Notes: generated by a model from the letters alone, not told the origin. A DNA stretch of 64,000 nucleotides from Arthrobacter sp. Soil782 (GCF_001428435.1 NZ_LMSO01000001.1:62001-126000), one strand, 5' to 3'; shown: positions 7,657-18,321, numbered from the stretch's first letter. Made by a program: numbers and translations.

Positions 7657-9390
7657 TCAGGCGATATTGAGTTCGTTGCCCGGGATGGAAGCCAGGAGCT
7701 TCCGGGTGTAGGGGTGGCGCGGGTTCTGGAAGACTTCCTCGGAGCTCGCCGCTTCAACCAGCTCGCCGTCCTTCATGACGCAGACGTAGTCGGAGATGAG
7801 CCGCACAACAGCGAGGTCGTGGGAGATGAACAGGTAGCTCAGGCCCAGCTCGGACTGGAGGTCACCCAGAAGCTTGAGGATCTGTGCCTGCACCAGCACG
7901 TCGAGGGCGGAGACGGGCTCGTCGCATACGATCAGTTCCGGCTTCAGCGCGAGGGCCCGGGCGATGGCGACGCGCTGCCGCTGGCCGCCGGACAATTCCG
8001 AAGGGTAACGCCGCAGCGCGTTGTGCGGCAGGGACACCTGGTCCATGAGCTCGCGTACGCGGGCAGCGCGCTCCTTCTTCGAGCCGCGTTTGTAGGCGTT
8101 GAGGGGTTCCTCGACGATCCGCTCGATCGTGAACATGGGGTTCAGCGAGGAGTACGGGTCCTGAAAGACAGGCTGCACGCGCTGGCGGAAATCGGCGAGC
8201 TGCGCCTTGTCCAGGGTTGCCACGTCCATGCCGTCGAACTTCATGGTGCCCGAGGTGGGTTCGATGAGCCTCAGGAGCATACGCGCCGTCGTCGTCTTGC
8301 CTGAGCCGGACTCGCCCACGATGGCGACCGTCTGCCCGCGTGGAATGTCCAGTGTGACGTTTTTTGCGGCATAGAAGTCTTCGGAGCTGCCGCGGCGTTT
8401 GTAGATCTTGGTCAAGTCACGAATTTCGACGATGTTGTTCGTCGGTGCGGCCTCGTCTACGGAGTCGGCGTCCGCCTGGTGCTCCTCGAAGGCTGCCTGC
8501 GCCACAGCGGTGCGCTTTGCGGCGTCCTCGTGGTAGGCGCCCGGACGGAGGCGGACCGCCGCCACGCTCGGTGCGGCCCGGACCAGTGACTGCGTGTAGG
8601 GGTGTTTGGGATCGTTGAGGAGCTGGGCAGCGGGACCGGTTTCAACTACACGGCCGCGGTGCATCACCACGAGCTCCGACGCGCGCTCCGCGGCCAGTCC
8701 GAGGTCATGGGTGATGAGCAGCACCGAGGTTCCGAGCTGCTCGGTCATGGTGTCGATCTGATCGAGGATGGTGCGCTGCACGGTGACGTCGAGGGCGCTG
8801 GTCGGCTCATCGGCGATCAGAAGGCGCGGACGGCACGCGAGCCCGATGGCGATCAGCGCGCGCTGGCGCATGCCGCCGGAGAACTCGTGCGGGTATTGCT
8901 TGGCGCGGTCCGCGGCGTCGGGCAGGCCGGCGGCGGAGAGCACCTCGACCACGCGTTCCTTGACGTTCTTCTTGTCCGCGAGCCCATGCACCAGCAGGGT
9001 TTCCGCCACCTGGGTGCCGATTTTCGCGACCGGGTTGAGGTTTGACATGGGGTCCTGAGGCACCAGGCCGATAGCCCGGCCGCGGATGGTGCGCATTGCG
9101 GACTCCGGAAGGGGAACGAGGTCCCTGCCCTCGAAGAGGATGCTTCCGCTGGTGACCCGCCCGTTGCCGGGCAGCAGGCCGATGCAGGCCATCGCCGTAG
9201 TCGATTTGCCCGAACCCGACTCGCCAACGATGGCCAGCGTCTGTCCGCGGCGGAGGGTGAAGCTCGCATCCTCGACAGCGTGTACCTCGCCGTAGGTGGT
9301 GCGGAAGCTGACTGCCAGGTTCTTCACCTGAAGCATGGGGGCGTTCTTGGCGTCATCGACAACGTCGTCGATAGAGGTGATTTCCGTCAT
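7657..9390 (-). CDS. Fused dual ABC ATPase of peptide importer (DppD-DppF type)
   Basis: 577 residues containing two complete ATPase domains in one chain. Domain 1 has Walker A GESGSGKSTTA and signature FSGGMRQRALIA. Domain 2 has Walker A GESGSGKTTTA and signature LSGGQRQRVAIARALA. Walker B and switch regions are visible in both (LLIADEPTSALDV; LIVCDEPVSALDV). Each ends with the oligopeptide-family C-terminal extension (HPYTQSLVRAAP; HPYTRKLLASIPG). It is the likely partner of the permeases at 5554 and 6555 although it is on the opposite strand. I chose ATG 9390; an ATG at 9408 overlapping the aroQ stop is an alternative with a reasonable ribosome site. Confidence 0.92.
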   Translation of the reverse strand: MTEITSIDDVVDDAKNAPMLQVKNLAVSFRTTYGEVHAVEDASFTLRRGQTLAIVGESGSGKSTTAMACIGLLPGNGRVTSGSILFEGRDLVPLPESAMRTIRGRAIGLVPQDPMSNLNPVAKIGTQVAETLLVHGLADKKNVKERVVEVLSAAGLPDAADRAKQYPHEFSGGMRQRALIAIGLACRPRLLIADEPTSALDVTVQRTILDQIDTMTEQLGTSVLLITHDLGLAAERASELVVMHRGRVVETGPAAQLLNDPKHPYTQSLVRAAPSVAAVRLRPGAYHEDAAKRTAVAQAAFEEHQADADSVDEAAPTNNIVEIRDLTKIYKRRGSSEDFYAAKNVTLDIPRGQTVAIVGESGSGKTTTARMLLRLIEPTSGTMKFDGMDVATLDKAQLADFRQRVQPVFQDPYSSLNPMFTIERIVEEPLNAYKRGSKKERAARVRELMDQVSLPHNALRRYPSELSGGQRQRVAIARALALKPELIVCDEPVSALDVLVQAQILKLLGDLQSELGLSYLFISHDLAVVRLISDYVCVMKDGELVEAASSEEVFQNPRHPYTRKLLASIPGNELNIA

Positions 9391-9394
9391 AGCT

Positions 9395-9871
9395 CTATCG
9401 TCCCTCATAACCGCCCTGCATCAGGTCATGGCGCGTCAGTTTGCGCACGAGGTGGTCAATGGCCAATCGGTAGCCGTCCACGCCGGCGCCCACAATCACC
9501 GCATCAACCACGGGGGAGAGGTAGGAGTGGTGCCGGAACTCCTCACGGCGGTGCACGTTGCTGATGTGCACCTCGACGATCGGAAGGCCCACCGCGCTGA
9601 CCGCGTCCCGGAGGGCAACCGAGGTGTGGGTGTAGGCACCGGCATTGAGAACAATTCCGTCTGCAGTTCCGGCAGCGCCCTGGATAGCGTCGACAAGATC
9701 GCCCTCATGGTTCGACTGCCTGCAGTTGACGGCCCACCCGTGAGCACCGGCAGCGGAGGCGCAGAGGTTCTCAACGTCGTCGAGCGTGTGGGAGCCGTAG
9801 ACCTCAGGTTCCCGTGTGCCGAGCAGGTTCAGGTTCGGGCCGTTGAGGATCAGGAGGGTAGTGGTCGCCAT
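9395..9871 (-). CDS. aroQ: 3-dehydroquinate dehydratase, type II
   Basis: 158 residues, a standard length for the dodecameric type II enzyme that converts 3-dehydroquinate to 3-dehydroshikimate in the shikimate pathway. Characteristic segments are [19 protein letters not shown] with the catalytic Tyr, [11 protein letters not shown], the [15 protein letters not shown] active-site loop, and [18 protein letters not shown] with the conserved His and Arg. It lies directly upstream of the fused ATPase gene on the same strand (4-base gap or overlap, depending on that start) and downstream of an MHS transporter. A CATAGT box six bases before the ATG suggests it can also be expressed from a leaderless transcript of its own. 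Confidence 0.95.
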   Translation of the reverse strand: MATTTLLILNGPNLNLLGTREPEVYGSHTLDDVENLCASAAGAHGWAVNCRQSNHEGDLVDAIQGAAGTADGIVLNAGAYTHTSVALRDAVSAVGLPIVEVHISNVHRREEFRHHSYLSPVVDAVIVGAGVDGYRLAIDHLVRKLTRHDLMQGGYEGR

Positions 9872-9921
9872 GGCTTAACTATGCCTGATTCGTCAGCGGT
9901 GGACCCGCCGTTTGGCGGGCG

Positions 9922-11220
9922 TCAGTCGAGGGCGGGCACGGGCCGGCGGAGGCGTGCTGCCGCCGTTGCGCCGGCAACCGTCACGAGGCTCATGAGAGCC
10001 AGCACGACGCCGGGATGCCACCATGCGCCATCTGTCGCCGCACCGAATGCCTGCGTGATCGACGGCGCAAATCCGGCCACGATCGCAGCGATGCTGTAGG
10101 AAAAGGACAGGGCGGTGAAGCTGGTGCTCGGTTCGAAGAGGTCCGCCATCAGTCCGCCAAGCGCTGCCCAGCTTGCGGTGGGCAGGATTCCGCCGAGTAG
10201 GATCGCGGCAACATAGAGCGGAGCGTCCGCAATGCTGATGACCCAGTACAGCGGGAAAGCGATCAGCGCGGTGCCGATCGCACCGCCGGCCACGACCTTC
10301 GCCGACCCGATTTTCATGGCCAGCCAGCCGAAGGCCGGGATGGTTGCAAGCTGCAGCAGCGAACCGATGAGCGCCGCGTTCAGCACTGTTTCCTGCGACA
10401 GTCCCAGCCGCTCGGTTCCGTAGGCCTGCGTGTAGGAAACCATGAGGAAGTAGGAGCCGATCCCGAGGACGGCGGACGCCGTGGCAACGACGACGGCGAG
10501 CGGCTGGGAGCGCAGCACGCTCACCAGCGGTACGCGCACCTTTTTGGTTGTCCGGAAGACCGGCGTCTCATCGATTGCCAGGCGCAGGTAGAGCGCGACG
10601 GCGAGGAACGGGAACGCAAGGAGGAACGGGATGCGCCAGCCCCACGTGGTCATGACGTCCGGTACGGTCACCGCGAGGATGAGGAAGATCAGCGAGATCA
10701 GCATGGTGCCCACGGGCGAGCCGAGCTGGGGAATGGCCGCGTACAGGGCGCGCTTCCGAGGGCTGGCATGCTCCGTGGCGATCAGGATGGATCCGCCCCA
10801 CTCGCCGCCCAGCGACAGACCCTGGAGCAGGCGCAGCACGGTGAGGATGATGGGCGCCCACACGCCGATGACGCTGTAATCAGGCAGGAGCCCCACGGAA
10901 CCCGTAGCCAGGCCCATCAGCAGGATGGTCCAGATGAGAGTTTTCTTCCGGCCGATCCGGTCGCCGAGGTGGCCGAAGAGGATGGCGCCCAGCGGGCGGG
11001 CCACGAAGCCCATCGCGAAGATCAGGAACGCCGAGAGCGTGCCCGCGAGGGGGTCCTGGGCGGCGAAAAAGACCTCATTGAACACGAGCGCGGCGGCAGT
11101 GCCGAAAACGTAGAAGTCATAGGACTCAAGGGCGGTTCCGACGAAGGACGCAGCGGCGGTCTTCCGGGCCATTCCTGGGCGGGTGGCCGGCGTCGGGCGG
11201 GGTGCGGTAGAGGTGGACAC
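9922..11220 (-). CDS. MFS transporter, metabolite:H+ symporter (ShiA-like) type
   Basis: 432 residues with twelve predicted membrane segments. The N-terminal motif AASFVGTALESYDFYVFGTAAALVF and the loop GHLGDRIGRKKTL are typical of the metabolite:H+ symporter subfamily, which includes shikimate, proline/betaine and dicarboxylate carriers. RLLQGLSLGGEWGG in the fourth segment region is another subfamily mark. The start is GTG 11220. It is 50 bases upstream of aroQ on the same strand, which makes a shikimate or quinate-like substrate attractive but unproven. Confidence 0.85.
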   Translation of the reverse strand: MSTSTAPRPTPATRPGMARKTAAASFVGTALESYDFYVFGTAAALVFNEVFFAAQDPLAGTLSAFLIFAMGFVARPLGAILFGHLGDRIGRKKTLIWTILLMGLATGSVGLLPDYSVIGVWAPIILTVLRLLQGLSLGGEWGGSILIATEHASPRKRALYAAIPQLGSPVGTMLISLIFLILAVTVPDVMTTWGWRIPFLLAFPFLAVALYLRLAIDETPVFRTTKKVRVPLVSVLRSQPLAVVVATASAVLGIGSYFLMVSYTQAYGTERLGLSQETVLNAALIGSLLQLATIPAFGWLAMKIGSAKVVAGGAIGTALIAFPLYWVISIADAPLYVAAILLGGILPTASWAALGGLMADLFEPSTSFTALSFSYSIAAIVAGFAPSITQAFGAATDGAWWHPGVVLALMSLVTVAGATAAARLRRPVPALD

Positions 11221-11381
11221 GCTTCAGAATTGTCCTCGCCGCGACCCTGGCGCGGCCAGCTTTCCCGGGCAAGGTCACAGTGCCGGTTGACGCACCTCAC
11301 ACTGCGGGCGCCGGACCGCCTCCCCTGAGGGTGGCAATCCGGCGCTCAGCCCGCCTTTGGCGTAATCCTCAGGCGCAAGCG

Positions 11382-13364
11382 CTACTTCCGCAGCGACGCG
11401 GCGATCTGCTGCATGATCGTTGGATCCGACAGCGTGGTGGCATCGCCGACCTCGCGGCCTTCCGCCACGTCCTTGAGCAGGCGGCGCATGATCTTCCCGG
11501 AGCGGGTCTTGGGCAGCTCCGGGACCACGAGGATGTTGCGGGGTTTGGCAATCGGCCCGATCTCCTTGGCAACGTGATTGCGCAGGGTGGTAACGACGTC
11601 GTCGTCCTGAGCTGCGGAGCCGCGCAGGATCACGAACGCAACCACAGCCTCACCGGTGGTCTCATCAGAGGCACCGACGACGGCAGCCTCCGCCACCGAC
11701 GGATGGCTCACCAGAGCGGACTCAATCTCTGTTGTCGACAGCCGGTGCCCGGAGACATTCATGACGTCATCCACGCGGCCGAGCAGCCAGATGTCGCCGT
11801 CTTCATCGCGCTTGGCGCCGTCTCCGGCGAAGTACATGTTGTCGAAGCGGGACCAGTAGGTCTCCTTGAACCGCTCCGGGTCTCCCCAGATTCCGCGCAG
11901 CATCGCGGGCCACGGTTCACGGATCACCAGGTAGCCGCCGGAACCGTTGGGCACGGACTGGCCCATCTCGTCCACCACGTCCACGGCGATGCCGGGCATT
12001 GCCACCTGCGCAGACCCGGGCTTGCACGCAGTGACCCCGGGCAGCGGGGACACCATGTGCGCCCCGGTTTCGGTCTGCCACCACGTGTCCACAATCGGAG
12101 CGCGGGTTTCCGAGCGTCCGCCGTTGCCGCCGATGATTTCCCGGTACCACATCCACGCTTCGGGATTGATGGGTTCACCGACCGAGCCGAGGACCCGGAT
12201 GGAGGAGAGATCAAACTTGGCCGGGATGTCCCGTCCCCACTTCATGAAGGTGCGGATGGCTGTGGGAGCGGTGTAGAGGATGGAGACCTTGTACTTCTCG
12301 ATCAGCTCCCACCAACGGCCCTGGTGCGGGGTGTCAGGCGTGCCTTCATACATCAGCTGGGTGGCGCCGTTCACCAGCGGTGAGTACGCAACGTAACTGT
12401 GGCCGGTAACCCAGCCGATGTCCGCGGTGCACCAGAAGACATCGGTCTCGGGGTGCAGGTCGAAGGTGTACTTCTGCGTGAACGCTGTCTGCGTGAGGAA
12501 GCCGCCCGTGGTGTGCAGGATGCCCTTCGGCTTTCCGGTGGTGCCTGAGGTGTAGAGGATGAAAAGCGGATGCTCTGAATCGTGCCCTTCAGCGGTGTGC
12601 TCATCCGATGCCGGCCCCACGACGTCATCCCACCAGGTGTCCCGCCCCTCGGTCCATTCGACCGGCTCACCGTTCCGTTTAACCACCACCACGTTCTCGA
12701 CGGTGTGTCCGGGACGTTCAAGAGCGCCATCGACGGCGGGCTTGAGGGCGCTGGGCTTGCCGCGGCGGTAGGTGCCGTCGGATGTGACCACCAGTTTGGC
12801 TTCGGCATCGTCAATCCGGCTGCGGAGGGCGTCGGCCGAAAATCCGCCGAAGACCACCGAGTGGACGGCGCCGATGCGGGCGCAGGCCAGCATGGTAATG
12901 ACTGCCTCGGGAATCATCGGCAGGTAAACCGCCACGCGGTCGCCCTTCGCTACCCCGAGCGATTCGAAGGCGTTGGCAGCCTTTTTCACTGCGGTGGTGA
13001 GCTCAGCGTAGGTGTACGTGCGGGTGTCACCCGGCTCACCTTCGAAGTGGATGGCAACGCGGTCCCCGCGGCCCTGCTCAACATGGCGGTCAAGCGCGTT
13101 GTAGGCGGCGTTGACCTTCCCGCCGACGAACCATTTGGCGAAGGGAGCCTCAGACCAGTCCAGGGCCTGCGAGAAATCCTCATGCCAGGTCAGTAGTTCC
13201 CGAGCCTGGCGTGCCCAGAATTCCGGGCCTTCCTTGCCCTGCTCATACAGGTCAGCCGTGGCAATGGCATGGGCAGCGAAATCCTCGCTCGGCGGGAAGC
13301 GTCGTTCCTCGTGAAGCAGATTTTCAAACGCGTCACCAGTGGAAATCCGGGTGTCTTCAGACAT
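11382..13364 (-). CDS. acs: Acetyl-CoA synthetase (AMP-forming)
   Basis: 660 residues, full length for acetyl-CoA synthetase. It activates acetate to acetyl-adenylate and then to acetyl-CoA. Visible are the AMP-binding motif [13 protein letters not shown], the adenylate-forming motif segment [23 protein letters not shown], and the C-terminal [11 protein letters not shown], whose lysine is the acetylation target in this family. The ATG at 13364 follows AAGGGG. A good Crp-type box lies 104 bp upstream (13468-13483), and crp is in the same window, so glucose or cAMP-type control of acetate use is likely. Confidence 0.95.
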   Translation of the reverse strand: MSEDTRISTGDAFENLLHEERRFPPSEDFAAHAIATADLYEQGKEGPEFWARQARELLTWHEDFSQALDWSEAPFAKWFVGGKVNAAYNALDRHVEQGRGDRVAIHFEGEPGDTRTYTYAELTTAVKKAANAFESLGVAKGDRVAVYLPMIPEAVITMLACARIGAVHSVVFGGFSADALRSRIDDAEAKLVVTSDGTYRRGKPSALKPAVDGALERPGHTVENVVVVKRNGEPVEWTEGRDTWWDDVVGPASDEHTAEGHDSEHPLFILYTSGTTGKPKGILHTTGGFLTQTAFTQKYTFDLHPETDVFWCTADIGWVTGHSYVAYSPLVNGATQLMYEGTPDTPHQGRWWELIEKYKVSILYTAPTAIRTFMKWGRDIPAKFDLSSIRVLGSVGEPINPEAWMWYREIIGGNGGRSETRAPIVDTWWQTETGAHMVSPLPGVTACKPGSAQVAMPGIAVDVVDEMGQSVPNGSGGYLVIREPWPAMLRGIWGDPERFKETYWSRFDNMYFAGDGAKRDEDGDIWLLGRVDDVMNVSGHRLSTTEIESALVSHPSVAEAAVVGASDETTGEAVVAFVILRGSAAQDDDVVTTLRNHVAKEIGPIAKPRNILVVPELPKTRSGKIMRRLLKDVAEGREVGDATTLSDPTIMQQIAASLRK

Positions 13365-13467
13365 TGTGAGCCCCTTCGGCCAATCGGTACTTCAGGCGGG
13401 CTTGAACAGACTCAGTCGGCCCGCGAATATGCTGGGTTCCACAGTAGTGGCGACCTCCCCCAAACCG

Positions 13468-13483
13468 TGTGCCACCGGTCACA
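13468..13483. promoter_or_regulatory. Candidate Crp/GlxR operator upstream of acs
   Basis: TGTGCCACCGGTCACA has the TGTG and TCACA half-sites of the TGTGANNTANNTCACA consensus at the right spacing. It lies in the 304-base divergent region (13365-13668) between acs and the membrane-protein gene. The rest of that region shows a possible -10 box TAGGGT at 13577-13582 for the plus-strand gene and nothing else I can name. Confidence 0.55.
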
Positions 13484-13668
13484 CAACAGATGCGAAAGGC
13501 ACGGATTCTGCGGTGAGCGGTGGGCGCGCGGACCCGACATGTCCCATCATTGGTAGGAAAGGAAGTGGGCGTTGACTAGGGTTGTCAAAGAAATCCGAAT
13601 CCGGCTCAACGCCTTCGGCACCTTCGACTGCGGCACCCACCGCCGTTATTGAAACGGAGAATCCCGAC

Positions 13669-15075
13669 ATGACCGAACAGCGCCAGTACGACGGCGGCGC
13701 AGACACCGCGCACAGCTCGCCGGTGCAGCAATCCGGCCGGTCCGAAACCCCTGCTGATGCTTCGCCGTCCGCCGGACCTACCGAACACGGACCCGAGGCG
13801 GTAGCCGGCCCCTTCACCCTGCGTGAAACCGTCATCGGTGTCTCCGTGCTGGTGATGTTTGTCGGAACCATCCTGCCGTTCGTTGACGGTGTCAACCTGT
13901 GGCGCACGTTTTCCCTCTTCTTCCTGGGTATCGGCATTCTCCTGCCGGTCGCTGCGCTGGCGCTGCTGGTGGCCCGCCGCCAGGGCAGCAAGCGGCTGCG
14001 CGTCGGTTCTCTCTCCGTTGACCAGTTCGCTTCGGTTGCGGCGGCCTTTGCCGCAGCGTTTTTCTTCCTTCAGACGGTCACGACGTTCGAGATCGGTGCA
14101 CTGATTGCTCTGCTCGGATCGGTCGGATTCCTTGTGGCCACCGTCGGCGGCCCGCATATTGGCCTGTTCAAGCCCGATTTCGCCGGCCGTCCGTCGTCGT
14201 CCGCTCATCCCATTGCCAGGGAAGCGCTGCCCGCGAAGCAGCGCCCGCCCAAGCCGGTCCCGGCGGAGAAGGTCAGCGGCTGGAACAGCCCGTCCTCCTC
14301 AGGGGAATCAACTGCGAGTGGCCCGAGCAGCGCCGGATACAGTGCCGGTTACGCCGTCGCGGGATATGCGGCTGGCCAGGGATCGGGTGCCGCCCAAAGT
14401 CCCTCGGTGCAGGAACCTTCCGGGCAGGAACCTTCCGCGCAGCAGGATCCGGTGCACGATTCAGCACGTCAGACCGCGGGCTCTGCAGCGCACGCTGAGA
14501 CGTCTGCAGCGGCGTCTCCTGAAGCCACGGAACCAGCAGCGCAGTCCGGCGCCGCTCACGCCCCGGCCGTGCCGGCAGATTCCGGCGCTGAGGATTCGGC
14601 GGCGACCGCTCCTTCCGGGACGCACGCGGAGTCGGCGGGTACCGCTGGATCCGCTGCGTCTTCTGCACCCGCTGCCTCTGTCGCGCCAACGGAGTCGGCC
14701 GCGCATGCAGCTACCGCCGCGCAACCCAGGGTCGAGGGAACCTCGCCGGACAGAACGGCGGCTCACCCCGTTGCGCAGCGCTCTAACGACGCTGGGGATG
14801 AGCACTCCTCTCATCCCCGTACGGAGTCCATCTCGGCTACCCGTGACGCTGATGAGGACGAGCCCATGCTTGAGGCTTTCTGGTTCGCCGTTGGGACACC
14901 CCGTTCAGTGGTTGACGCGCAGACGGGCGCGCCGCTGTTCGTGCTTCAGCCCGGCGACTGGGAAGTCGGCATCGAGGACCGCGGACACGAGTTCCTCGTT
15001 CAGGACAAGCGCACCGGCCGCGTCGGCGTGATGAGGGATCTGCGGAACATCGAGCGGGCCCCCACCGAGGGATAG
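13669..15075 (+). CDS. Actinobacterial membrane protein with Ala/Ser-rich linker, function unknown
   Basis: 468 residues from ATG 13669, preceded by GGAGA at ideal spacing; a TTG at 13582 would add 29 residues but lacks a site. Four membrane segments are visible at about 54-72, 79-102, 118-136 and 141-160. A low-complexity linker rich in Ala, Ser, Pro and Gln follows (about 190-390), including a short SVQEPSGQEPSAQ repetition. A compact C-terminal domain (about 400-468, EAFWFAVGTPRSVVDAQTG to the end) resembles tails of other actinobacterial membrane proteins. I do not recognise a characterised family. It stands upstream of nth without close spacing. Confidence 0.8.
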   Translation: MTEQRQYDGGADTAHSSPVQQSGRSETPADASPSAGPTEHGPEAVAGPFTLRETVIGVSVLVMFVGTILPFVDGVNLWRTFSLFFLGIGILLPVAALALLVARRQGSKRLRVGSLSVDQFASVAAAFAAAFFFLQTVTTFEIGALIALLGSVGFLVATVGGPHIGLFKPDFAGRPSSSAHPIAREALPAKQRPPKPVPAEKVSGWNSPSSSGESTASGPSSAGYSAGYAVAGYAAGQGSGAAQSPSVQEPSGQEPSAQQDPVHDSARQTAGSAAHAETSAAASPEATEPAAQSGAAHAPAVPADSGAEDSAATAPSGTHAESAGTAGSAASSAPAASVAPTESAAHAATAAQPRVEGTSPDRTAAHPVAQRSNDAGDEHSSHPRTESISATRDADEDEPMLEAFWFAVGTPRSVVDAQTGAPLFVLQPGDWEVGIEDRGHEFLVQDKRTGRVGVMRDLRNIERAPTEG

Positions 15076-15114
15076 CAACGGGCCGGTAGGAACTACGAGG
15101 AAGGACGGGCCGGC

Positions 15115-15890
<776 letters not shown>

Positions 15891-15894
<4 letters not shown>

Positions 15895-16574
15895 GCGCTT
15901 ACGCTGAATTGAAAGCTTTCGCCGAACGGGCAGCCCCCATCGGGCCGGGCGCGGAAACCACCGAGTCCTGGCAGCTCCGCGGGATCGACCTGGGAACCGC
16001 GCGGCCTGCCGCGGTCCTTATCCTCTTTGGACACCTCGACGACAGACCCGCCAGGACCCACTCCGCTGCCGTCCCCGACGATCTTGATGTCCTGTTCGTG
16101 ACGCGCGCGGGAACCTTGCGCAGCCATCCCGGCCAGGTGGCGTTCCCCGGCGGGAAAATCGACGACGACGACGCCAGTCCCGCCGCCGCAGCCCTGCGTG
16201 AGGCTGAGGAAGAGACCGGGTTGGATCCCGCAGGTGTGGAAATCCTGGGCGCGCTGCCGGTAGTCGGCCTGCCCGTCAGCAACTATCTAGTGACGCCGGT
16301 GCTCGGATGGTGGGCGTCTCCCACCCCGGTGCGCGTGGTGGACCACGCGGAATCATCACATGTGTTCCGCGCGCCGGTAGCGGACCTGCTGTCGGACGAG
16401 GTGCGCTTCACGGCGGTGGTCAGGCGTAACGGGCGCAAGCACAGCACGCCTGCTTTCACCATCGACGGCATCACCATCTGGGGCTTCACCGGGCTCCTGC
16501 TGTCACGGCTCTTCGACGGACTGGGCTGGACCCAGCCCTGGGATGAGAACCGGGAGCGGGACGCGCCTCTTTAG
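15891..16574 (+). CDS. NUDIX hydrolase, CoA pyrophosphatase type
   Basis: 227 residues. The Nudix box runs from FPGGKID to REAEEETGL (about residues 82-110), with a short acidic insertion common in this subfamily. The upstream segment [22 protein letters not shown] matches the CoA-diphosphohydrolase (NudL/PCD1) type signature, whose members split CoA and its derivatives. It overlaps nth by four bases (ATGA), so the two are co-translated. The same nth-NUDIX pairing occurs in mycobacteria upstream of marP, so this block appears rearranged relative to that order. Substrate is inferred from the family only. Confidence 0.85.
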
Positions 16575-16614
16575 CTGGCGTTCGTCCAGCTACTTCGCCT
16601 ACTTTGCCGTCCAG

Positions 16615-18321
16615 CTACTTCGCATCGGCGTAGGAGTTCACCACCACAACGTTCACCGGGAACTCCACCGGGATGTGGCCGAACATCAGGTGCGCGGCAG
16701 ACCGAGCAGCCTCGGTGACCATCGCCGATACCCGGTCGGCCAGCTCGGCCGGGACATGCAGCATCACCTCGTCATGCAGGAAGAAGACGATGTGCGCACT
16801 GCTGTAGTCGGCAGCGCCGGCCCGTAGCCGTCGTCGTAATTCCGCCAGCCAGCACAGTGCCCATTCCGCGGCAGTGGCCTGGACCACGAAGTTGCGTGTG
16901 AAGCGGCCGCGCGAGCGAGCGAGGGAATCAGCGCGTTGCTGCTCGGCGGCGCTGCTGGTGCGCTGAGCGGCGAGCCACCGTTCCGACGGCGGAGGGCAGC
17001 CCCTGCCGAGGAAACTCGCAACGACGCCGCCCGCCTCGCCGGTTCGTGCTGCCGCCTCAACCACAGAGATTGCCTGAGGGTAGGTACGGGTCAACTGGGG
17101 CATCAGACGGCCGGATTCACCGGTGGTGGCGCCATACATAGCTCCGAGCATCGCAAGTTTGGCCTTGGCGCGGTCGCCGCCGAATCCCTGGTCTGCAATG
17201 CCCTGGTACAGGTCCAGCCCGCGGCCGGCCGTCGCCAGCGCGGAATCCTTGCCGAGCGCAGCAAGTACGCGTGGTTCAAGTTGTGCGGCATCAGCGACAA
17301 TCAGCACATGGCCCGGGTCCGGGCGGACGGCATCACGTACCTGGCGCGGAATCTGCAGGGCGCCGCCGCCATTGGACGCCCAGCGCCCCGACATGCTGCC
17401 GCCGACAATGTACTCGGGGCGGAACCTGCCGCCATGTACCCAGGTGTCCAGCCAGGTCCAGCCATTGGCGGTGAGGAGGCGGGAAAGCTTCTTGTACTGC
17501 AGCAGCGGCGCAATGGCGGGATGTGTGTGGCGTTGGAGTTCCCAGGACCTTGTCGAGGACACTTCAATGCCCGCCCGGTGCAGCGCGCGCAGTAGTTCCT
17601 GCGGAGAATCCGGATTGAACCGGGGATTGTTGAGAGCCCCGCGCAGCTCAGCCGCCAGGCGCTCAAGCTCTGTAGGTCGATGGCCTTCCCGCGGGCGGGG
17701 CCCGAGCTGGGAGGTGAGCAGTTCGTCGTGGAGGTCCGCGCGCCACGGAATGCCGTGAAACTCCATCTCGGCGGCGATGAGTGCGCCGGCGGACTCAGCT
17801 GCGACCAGCAGGGCCAGCTGTGCTGGTCGGTCGCTGTTTTTGAGCGCTTGCTGCTGCTCAGCGAATTCCGCCGCTACCTGAAGTGCGTCTGCGCCGCCGG
17901 CGGGCTGTGCCGCCTCGAACAGGCTGCCCTGGAGAGGTGACGCTGCTACGGGCGGCAGCACCCGGGCGGGGTTCGCGTCCTCGGCTTCATCGGGGCGGGA
18001 CTGCAGGCGGTTGCCGTACTCCGTTCCTGCGCAGGAGGGGGAGTGGCGCAGGATCTCCCGGCTGAGCGCGACGTCGTGGCAACGCTCAACGGTGACGCCT
18101 GCAGCGAGCATGCGCGGGTACCAGGTGCGCGTGCTGTCCCACACCCAGCGGACCCCCGGCCGCTCCAATTCCCGGACGGTCTCACCGATGTGCACTGCAG
18201 GAACGACGACGGCGTCTGCCGTGGGCGCTCCCGCTGAGTCCACCGGTACAAACGCTGCCTGGGCATCGTCCACTCCGCTCAGGCGCTGCCCGCCAGACGG
18301 CGGTGCAAGGACGATATACAC
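16615..18321 (-). CDS. Bifunctional 3'-5' exonuclease/DNA polymerase, family A-like
   Basis: 568 residues with the three family A polymerase motifs. Motif A is VLIVADAAQLEPRVLAALG, motif B is RAKAKLAMLGAMYGATTGES, and motif C is VFFLHDEVMLHVP. The N-terminal 200 residues correspond to a diverged exonuclease-like region; the canonical exonuclease acidic residues are not obvious to me. It is shorter than Pol I and lacks the 5' nuclease domain. Actinobacteria carry such a second polA-like protein; its role is not well defined. The start is GTG 18321. A 25-base offset duplication of its 3' end (CGTCCAGCTACTTCGC at 16583 and 16608) covers the stop codon. Confidence 0.85.
   Translation of the reverse strand: MYIVLAPPSGGQRLSGVDDAQAAFVPVDSAGAPTADAVVVPAVHIGETVRELERPGVRWVWDSTRTWYPRMLAAGVTVERCHDVALSREILRHSPSCAGTEYGNRLQSRPDEAEDANPARVLPPVAASPLQGSLFEAAQPAGGADALQVAAEFAEQQQALKNSDRPAQLALLVAAESAGALIAAEMEFHGIPWRADLHDELLTSQLGPRPREGHRPTELERLAAELRGALNNPRFNPDSPQELLRALHRAGIEVSSTRSWELQRHTHPAIAPLLQYKKLSRLLTANGWTWLDTWVHGGRFRPEYIVGGSMSGRWASNGGGALQIPRQVRDAVRPDPGHVLIVADAAQLEPRVLAALGKDSALATAGRGLDLYQGIADQGFGGDRAKAKLAMLGAMYGATTGESGRLMPQLTRTYPQAISVVEAAARTGEAGGVVASFLGRGCPPPSERWLAAQRTSSAAEQQRADSLARSRGRFTRNFVVQATAAEWALCWLAELRRRLRAGAADYSSAHIVFFLHDEVMLHVPAELADRVSAMVTEAARSAAHLMFGHIPVEFPVNVVVVNSYADAK

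Noticed and set aside
11308..11345. GCGCCGGA / TCCGGCGC stem downstream of acs as a terminator
   Set aside because: Only 8 bp with a 22-nt loop and no T run on the minus strand; too weak to call.
11280..12383. 367-codon plus-strand frame opposite acs
   Set aside because: Shadow of acs: no recognisable domain, and the acs reading is complete with all motifs.
13582..13668. Earlier TTG start for the membrane protein at 13669
   Set aside because: No ribosome site, whereas ATG 13669 has GGAGA at ideal spacing; a -10-like box overlaps the TTG.
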